Assembly (NCBI GenBank): GCA_002362625.1
Contig: DEUP01000041.1
Span: 1 to 15,059, forward strand
From: Clostridiales bacterium UBA3259
GTDB lineage: Bacteria; Bacillota_A; Clostridia; Oscillospirales; Oscillospiraceae
Direction of reading: 5' to 3'
Length of the DNA stretch: 15,059 nucleotides
Part shown: positions 11,769 through 15,059 of the stretch, piece by piece
Position numbering within the stretch: position 1 is the stretch's first letter
Layout: the number at the start of each line of letters is the position of its first letter
Made by a program: the position numbers and the translations under genes
The notes under the pieces: generated by a model
The model's database searches: none
Told to the model about the DNA's origin: nothing
What the model saw: only the letters and a program-made list of their open reading frames with translations

Positions 11769-14078
11769 CTACAGCGGCTTCCGGTTCTGATACTGGCGCT
11801 TGATTTCTTTCAAAATTTCCGCGTCAGCGGGACAGAATTCGAAGTCTCCCGCCTGGCTGGGATGGATCCATTTGAGATCCACATGCTCCAGCATCTGGGG
11901 GAAACCGGTGGGAATGGTGCAGTGGAACAGGGTCAGCCGGATGAGAATGTCCGGATACTGATGAACTACCTGCATGAACTGACTGCCCACATCTACGGTG
12001 ACGGCCAGCTCCTCCGCGCATTCCCGGGACAGGGCCTGGGGCAAAGTCTCGCCGGGTTCCACCTTACCGCCTACAAACTCCCAGAGCAGTCCCCGGGGCT
12101 TATTCGCCGGACGCTGGCAGATCAGGAACTTATCCTTTTCCCAAAGCAGGGCGGCTACCACATCCACGGGCTTGCGCCGCACCAAAACGGTGGTGGAGTG
12201 GGGGGGAACAATCACATGATTAGCGGCAGTGCGCAAGGGCTGGGTACCGGCCTTGCTTCCTTCAATGTGAACCTCCCAATCTCCCTCTGGCAGGGTCTGG
12301 AAGAAGGGCTGGGTGTCGGCGTTGAATATGACAAGAAGCTCCTGCTTTGGCTCATCGATCTGGAAGGCTACACAATGGGGATTCTCGCAGGGCACCGGGT
12401 GAACATTCTGAAAAACCGCCTCCCGGGTGGTCAGCCGCAGACTGGGATGGGCCTTGCGGAAGGCGATCAGGCCCTTGTAATAGGAAAGGGTCTGCTGGTA
12501 TTCGGGAAGATCCAGGGTGTCCCATTTGATAGCGTTGACCTTGTCCGGGGAACGGTAGCTGTTGTGTTCAAAGCCCCCATGTCTGCCGGGCTTGGTGCGA
12601 AGCAGTTCTTCTCCCGCCTGCATAAAAGGAACGCCCTGGGAGAGAATGGTAAAGGCCGCCGCCAGATGGTTCATTTGCACCTGAATCTCCCGGGGCGCTT
12701 CCGGGGCGGCAATGGAGATCCTGTCAAAGAGGGTGTGGTTGTCATGACAGGAGACGTAATTGACACTCTGATAGGGCTGAGAAGCCCAGGCGGGGACACC
12801 CATAAAGCAGGCTTCCAGGTCACCCTTATTACAAATGGCGCCAGTGACATAGCCGGGAACATCTTCATAGAATACGGACCCACGCATCAGATCCCGCAGA
12901 GTGTCGCTGAAGAAGGAGAAGCCGGGCACCAGGGCGGAATTGTCGTGGGTACACAGCGCAAGCCCGGGCTTGGTCAGGCGGGTGTTCATCGTCCAGCCCT
13001 CGCCGTAGAAGATCACGTTGGGATGGGTGCTGTGGACGGCGCGGATGATATCGTTTATGGTGACAACATCGATCAGGCCTACCAGGTCAAACCGGAATCC
13101 GTCGATGTGGTATTCGTCCGCCCAGTATTTTACGGAATCCACAATGTATTTTCGAACCATGGAGCGCTCGGAGGCGGTATCGTTGCCGCAGAAGGAGCCG
13201 TTGGAATAGACGCCGCCGCTGTCGATCCGGCTGAAATAGCCGGGAACAATCTGGTTAAAGCAGAAGGCCGCGGCGTCGTAAACATGGTTATACACCACGT
13301 CCATGACCACGCTGATGCCGTTTTCGTGAAGGGCCTTGACCATCTGCTTCATTTCCTTGACCCGAATGCCGCCGTTAAAGGGATTGGTGGCGTAGGAGCC
13401 TTCCGGGACGTTGAAGTTCACCGGGTCATAGCCCCAGTTGAATTGGGGCTTGCGGCTGGCCTCGTCGGTATAGCCATAGTCAAACACAGGCAGCAGGTGC
13501 AGATGGGTGATGCCCAGCTCCCGGATGTGATCCAGGCCGGTAGGATGGCCGCCCTTGGTTTTGGTACCGGTTTCCGTCAGACCCAGAAATTTCCCCTTGT
13601 TCTGGATGTGCCCGCTGCGGTGCATAGACAGATCCCGGACGTGCAGTTCGTAGATAACGGCGTCGGTGATGGAGCTTCCGGCATGGGGGTCTGAATCCTG
13701 ATCCCAGCCGTCGGGATCCGTGGCCCGGAGATCCAGGATCATGGCCCGCTCCCCGTTGACGCCGGTGGCTCTGGCATAGGGGTCACAGCATTCCACCATT
13801 TGGCCGTCCACCATCACAAGATAGGTGTAGTACAGACCGTTAAAGTCGCCGGACTCCTGGGCTACCCAGGTGCCGTTTGCGTCCGGGGTCATGGGGAATT
13901 GCCGCATCAGATCGTCGGAATTGGGGTTGCCGCTGCGGTAGATGGACACCCGAACCTCCTCGGCGGTGGGCGCCCAAAGACGGAAGGTGGTCTTCTTGGC
14001 TGTCCAGGTGATCCCAAGATCCCTTCCGTAATAGGTATATTTCGATTCAAAAGCGCCGGTAGAGTAGGAATCGTGCAT
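11769..14078 (-). CDS. Type I pullulanase fused to a C-terminal MutT-like Nudix domain
   Basis: A 769-residue cytoplasmic protein (no signal peptide). Residues about 20-120 form a CBM48-type N-terminal domain ('TTFRLWAPTAEEVRVSIY'). About 137-635 form a GH13 subfamily 14 catalytic barrel with all four conserved regions: 'DVVYNH' (260-265), 'GFRFDLVG' (nucleophile Asp331), 'YGEGW' (acid/base Glu360) and 'VSCHDNH' (Asp446), plus the pullulanase hallmark 'FNWGYDP'. It would cut alpha-1,6 branches of imported maltodextrin or glycogen. Residues about 637-769 are a Nudix domain: 'VVAALLWEKDKFLICQRP', 'WEFVGGKVEPGE' and a box with Gly671, Glu677, Arg685, Glu686, Glu689, Glu690 (the usual Gly is Ala692). 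There is no stop or internal ribosome site at the joint. Typical type I pullulanases end near the pullulanase part. Start: ATG 14078 has AAGGAG 10 bases upstream and a promoter before it. Confidence 0.93.
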   Translation of the reverse strand: MHDSYSTGAFESKYTYYGRDLGITWTAKKTTFRLWAPTAEEVRVSIYRSGNPNSDDLMRQFPMTPDANGTWVAQESGDFNGLYYTYLVMVDGQMVECCDPYARATGVNGERAMILDLRATDPDGWDQDSDPHAGSSITDAVIYELHVRDLSMHRSGHIQNKGKFLGLTETGTKTKGGHPTGLDHIRELGITHLHLLPVFDYGYTDEASRKPQFNWGYDPVNFNVPEGSYATNPFNGGIRVKEMKQMVKALHENGISVVMDVVYNHVYDAAAFCFNQIVPGYFSRIDSGGVYSNGSFCGNDTASERSMVRKYIVDSVKYWADEYHIDGFRFDLVGLIDVVTINDIIRAVHSTHPNVIFYGEGWTMNTRLTKPGLALCTHDNSALVPGFSFFSDTLRDLMRGSVFYEDVPGYVTGAICNKGDLEACFMGVPAWASQPYQSVNYVSCHDNHTLFDRISIAAPEAPREIQVQMNHLAAAFTILSQGVPFMQAGEELLRTKPGRHGGFEHNSYRSPDKVNAIKWDTLDLPEYQQTLSYYKGLIAFRKAHPSLRLTTREAVFQNVHPVPCENPHCVAFQIDEPKQELLVIFNADTQPFFQTLPEGDWEVHIEGSKAGTQPLRTAANHVIVPPHSTTVLVRRKPVDVVAALLWEKDKFLICQRPANKPRGLLWEFVGGKVEPGETLPQALSRECAEELAVTVDVGSQFMQVVHQYPDILIRLTLFHCTIPTGFPQMLEHVDLKWIHPSQAGDFEFCPADAEILKEIKRQYQNRKPL

Positions 14079-14130
14079 ACGAAGGATACTCCTTAAGGTA
14101 AAAAATGGAAGACGCGTGGATTTCCTGGGT

Positions 14131-14159
14131 ATTATATCATAGGCGAAGGAAGAATGCAA
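14131..14159 (-). promoter_or_regulatory. Promoter of the pullulanase-Nudix gene
   Basis: On the minus strand, TTGCAT (14154-14159), 17 bases, then perfect TATAAT (14131-14136), giving a leader of about 45 bases. The -35 matches consensus at only 3 of 6 positions and is fully covered by the operator-like site at 14154-14169. Confidence 0.65.
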
Positions 14160-14169
14160 ACGTTTCCAC
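14154..14169. promoter_or_regulatory. cre/LacI-family operator-like site over the pullulanase -35
   Basis: ATGCAAACGTTTCCAC fits the CcpA-binding cre consensus WTGNAARCGNWWWCAW at 14 of 16 positions. It is close to palindromic around AAACGTTT, the usual half-site form for LacI-family regulators such as CcpA or MalR. It overlaps the -35 box, so binding would block transcription. Which regulator binds is unknown. Confidence 0.65.
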
Positions 14170-14195
14170 GCAGGTTTTGGGAGGGTCGGAAATAA

Positions 14196-14228
14196 AAAAT
14201 TTACATTCCAATGTGTGCAAAATTTACA
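14196..14228 (+). repeat. Direct repeat AAAATTTACA with 23-base period
   Basis: The 10-mer AAAATTTACA occurs at 14196-14205 and again at 14219-14228, with starts 23 bases apart, close to two helical turns. Both copies contain TTTACA, so either they are paired regulator sites or one is a -35 box (TTTACA at 14200-14205, 19 bases, TACAAT at 14225-14230). They lie in the 200-base divergent region between the pullulanase and HD genes. Confidence 0.5.
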
Positions 14229-14229
14229 A

Positions 14230-14258
14230 TTGAGTGATATTCTAAACAGGAATATCAT
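14230..14258 (+). promoter_or_regulatory. Candidate promoter/operator of the HD-domain gene
   Basis: TTGAGT (14230-14235), 17 bases, then TATCAT (14253-14258). Inside it is a perfect 8-base inverted repeat, TGATATTC (14235-14242) and GAATATCA (14250-14257), with a 7-base centre covering most of the -10 box. The leader would be only about 14 bases, so the upstream TTTACA/TACAAT pair is an alternative promoter and the repeat an operator downstream of it. Confidence 0.4.
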
Positions 14259-14278
14259 GAATCCAAAAGGAGAGAACT

Positions 14279-14935
14279 ATGACTTATGAAGAGATCCGCC
14301 GGGATGGGGCGGTGAATGTATATATTGCCCAGGCGGACGCGTCCCTGAAAGCCCTGGGCTTTACGGAGCACAGCTTTGCCCATGTGACGAAGGTGGCGGA
14401 GATGGCAGGGGAGATCCTGGAAAAGCTGGGCTATCCTCCCCGGACGGTGGAGCTGGCGAAGATTGCCGGATACCTCCATGATATCGGCAACGTGGTGAAC
14501 CGGGTGGATCACAGCCAAAGCGGCGCGGTGATGGCCTTCCGGATTCTGGACAGAATGAACTTTCCGCCGGAGGAGATTGCCGCCATTGTCACTGCCATCG
14601 GAAACCACGATGAGGGAACCGGCGTTCCGGTGAACGCGGTATCGGCAGCGCTGTTCCTTGCGGACAAATCCGATGTGCGCCGCTCCCGTGTCCGCAAATC
14701 CGCCGATATCCAGGAGGACATTCACGACCGGGTGAACTACTCGGTCACGGCGTCCAAGCTGGAAATCGACCCGGAGGGAAAGCAGATCACGTTAAATCTG
14801 ACGGTAGACACCTCCGTCAGCTCGGTGATGGAATACTTTGAGATCTTTATGAAGCGGATGCTGCTGTGCCGGAACGCGGCGGAGCGGCTGGGACTGACCT
14901 TCCATCTGGTAATCAACGAGCAAAGTTTGCTGTAA
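14279..14935 (+). CDS. HD-domain phosphohydrolase
   Basis: A 218-residue cytoplasmic protein with an HD metal-dependent phosphohydrolase domain. Visible ligands are His31/His35 ('EHSFAHVTKVAE'), His67-Asp68 in 'GYLHDIGNVVN', His78, His110-Asp111 in 'IGNHDEG' and Asp129 in 'FLADKSDVRRSR'. The extra histidines suggest a binuclear metal site, as in HD-GYP-like and nucleotidase members. The C-terminal third (about 155-218) is a small alpha/beta region, 'KQITLNLTVDTSVSSVMEYFEIF', of unknown role. Such proteins hydrolyse phosphate esters of nucleotides or signalling nucleotides; the substrate here is not evident. Start: AAAGGAG about 6 bases before ATG 14279. It is divergent from the pullulanase gene with repeats between them, so shared regulation is possible. 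No clear terminator follows before the next promoter at 14988. Confidence 0.88.
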   Translation: MTYEEIRRDGAVNVYIAQADASLKALGFTEHSFAHVTKVAEMAGEILEKLGYPPRTVELAKIAGYLHDIGNVVNRVDHSQSGAVMAFRILDRMNFPPEEIAAIVTAIGNHDEGTGVPVNAVSAALFLADKSDVRRSRVRKSADIQEDIHDRVNYSVTASKLEIDPEGKQITLNLTVDTSVSSVMEYFEIFMKRMLLCRNAAERLGLTFHLVINEQSLL

Positions 14936-14987
14936 GCTGGGGAATTATATATTTTGCATGAACAGAATGTAAAATAATAAAATCCTC

Positions 14988-15016
14988 TTGTCAATTCCAA
15001 CCAAATGTGATATAGT
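14988..15016 (+). promoter_or_regulatory. Strong promoter for a gene beyond the right edge
   Basis: TTGTCA (14988-14993), 17 bases, then TATAGT (15011-15016). The match to consensus is 5 of 6 in both boxes with ideal spacing. Transcription would start near 15023, directly before the leader hairpin. Confidence 0.8.
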
Positions 15017-15023
15017 AAAACTA

Positions 15024-15051
15024 CACCGAAGGATCGGTGAAACGAAAGGAG
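15024..15051 (+). promoter_or_regulatory. Leader hairpin and ribosome site of the next gene
   Basis: A perfect hairpin CACCGA-AGGA-TCGGTG (15024-15039) begins at the predicted transcription start and is followed by AAAGGAG (15045-15051). The spacing suggests the start codon begins at about the last base of the window. The hairpin probably protects the mRNA 5' end; it is too small to be a riboswitch. Confidence 0.6.
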
Positions 15052-15059
15052 CTGCCGCA

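Noticed and set aside
11622..13694. Very long plus-strand open frame (690 codons)
   Set aside because: It is the antisense image of the pullulanase-Nudix gene. It has no ribosome site and no recognisable domain, while the minus strand shows every GH13 motif.
1..15059. CRISPR arrays, rRNA or tRNA genes, transposase or integrase genes
   Set aside because: Looked for on both strands; no regularly spaced repeats, no recognisable RNA-gene signatures and no recombinase motifs were found.

Overview
The window looks like chromosome from a strictly anaerobic, moderately GC-rich gut Clostridia (Bacillota; an Oscillospiraceae-like organism is my best guess). The support is rubrerythrin, a DUF4317 protein, a YfhO-family membrane protein, an ECF vitamin-transport S-component, an intracellular type I pullulanase, strong AGGAGG-type ribosome sites and compact rho-independent terminators. 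No rRNA, tRNA or CRISPR array was seen.

Left part (1-2640). A minus-strand fragment that looks like a HlyD-type efflux adaptor runs off the left edge. Its other end is cut off at about position 300, where base composition changes abruptly. From about 300 to 2341 the DNA is visibly AT-rich and carries a three-gene plus-strand unit behind a good promoter: a four-helix membrane protein, a 69-residue Xre-type regulator translationally coupled to it, and a lipoprotein of the erythromycin esterase family. A structured stretch follows (nested inverted repeat, terminator-like hairpin, then four small palindromes), and the GC-rich chromosome resumes. I read this as a horizontally acquired module that broke an efflux gene.

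Middle part (2638-8118, all minus strand, mostly separate transcription units). In transcription order: glucosamine-6-phosphate deaminase (nagB) with its own promoter and terminator; rubrerythrin with a terminator; a DEDDh 3'-5' exonuclease with a promoter between it and that terminator; and a 912-residue YfhO-family membrane protein. Divergent from nagB, on the plus strand, is an ECF S-component with a strong terminator. After it come a DUF4317 gene with an extended -10 promoter and a closely spaced Nudix hydrolase gene of lower GC.

Right part (10798-15059). A bidirectional terminator separates the Nudix gene from a convergent cytidylate-kinase-like gene. Next on the minus strand are a 54-residue cysteine-containing small ORF and a 769-residue protein that joins a complete type I pullulanase to a C-terminal MutT-like Nudix domain. 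The pullulanase promoter is overlapped by a cre/LacI-family operator-like site, which suggests carbon-source control. Divergent from it is an HD-domain phosphohydrolase gene preceded by direct and inverted repeats. The window ends in the promoter, leader hairpin and ribosome site of a gene whose start codon lies at or past the edge.

The themes are carbohydrate use (pullulanase, nagB), oxidative-stress defence (rubrerythrin), nucleotide handling (two Nudix domains, HD protein, kinase-like protein) and one acquired possible resistance or envelope module. The most unusual items are the pullulanase-Nudix fusion with its operator, and the esterase module beside the truncated efflux gene.
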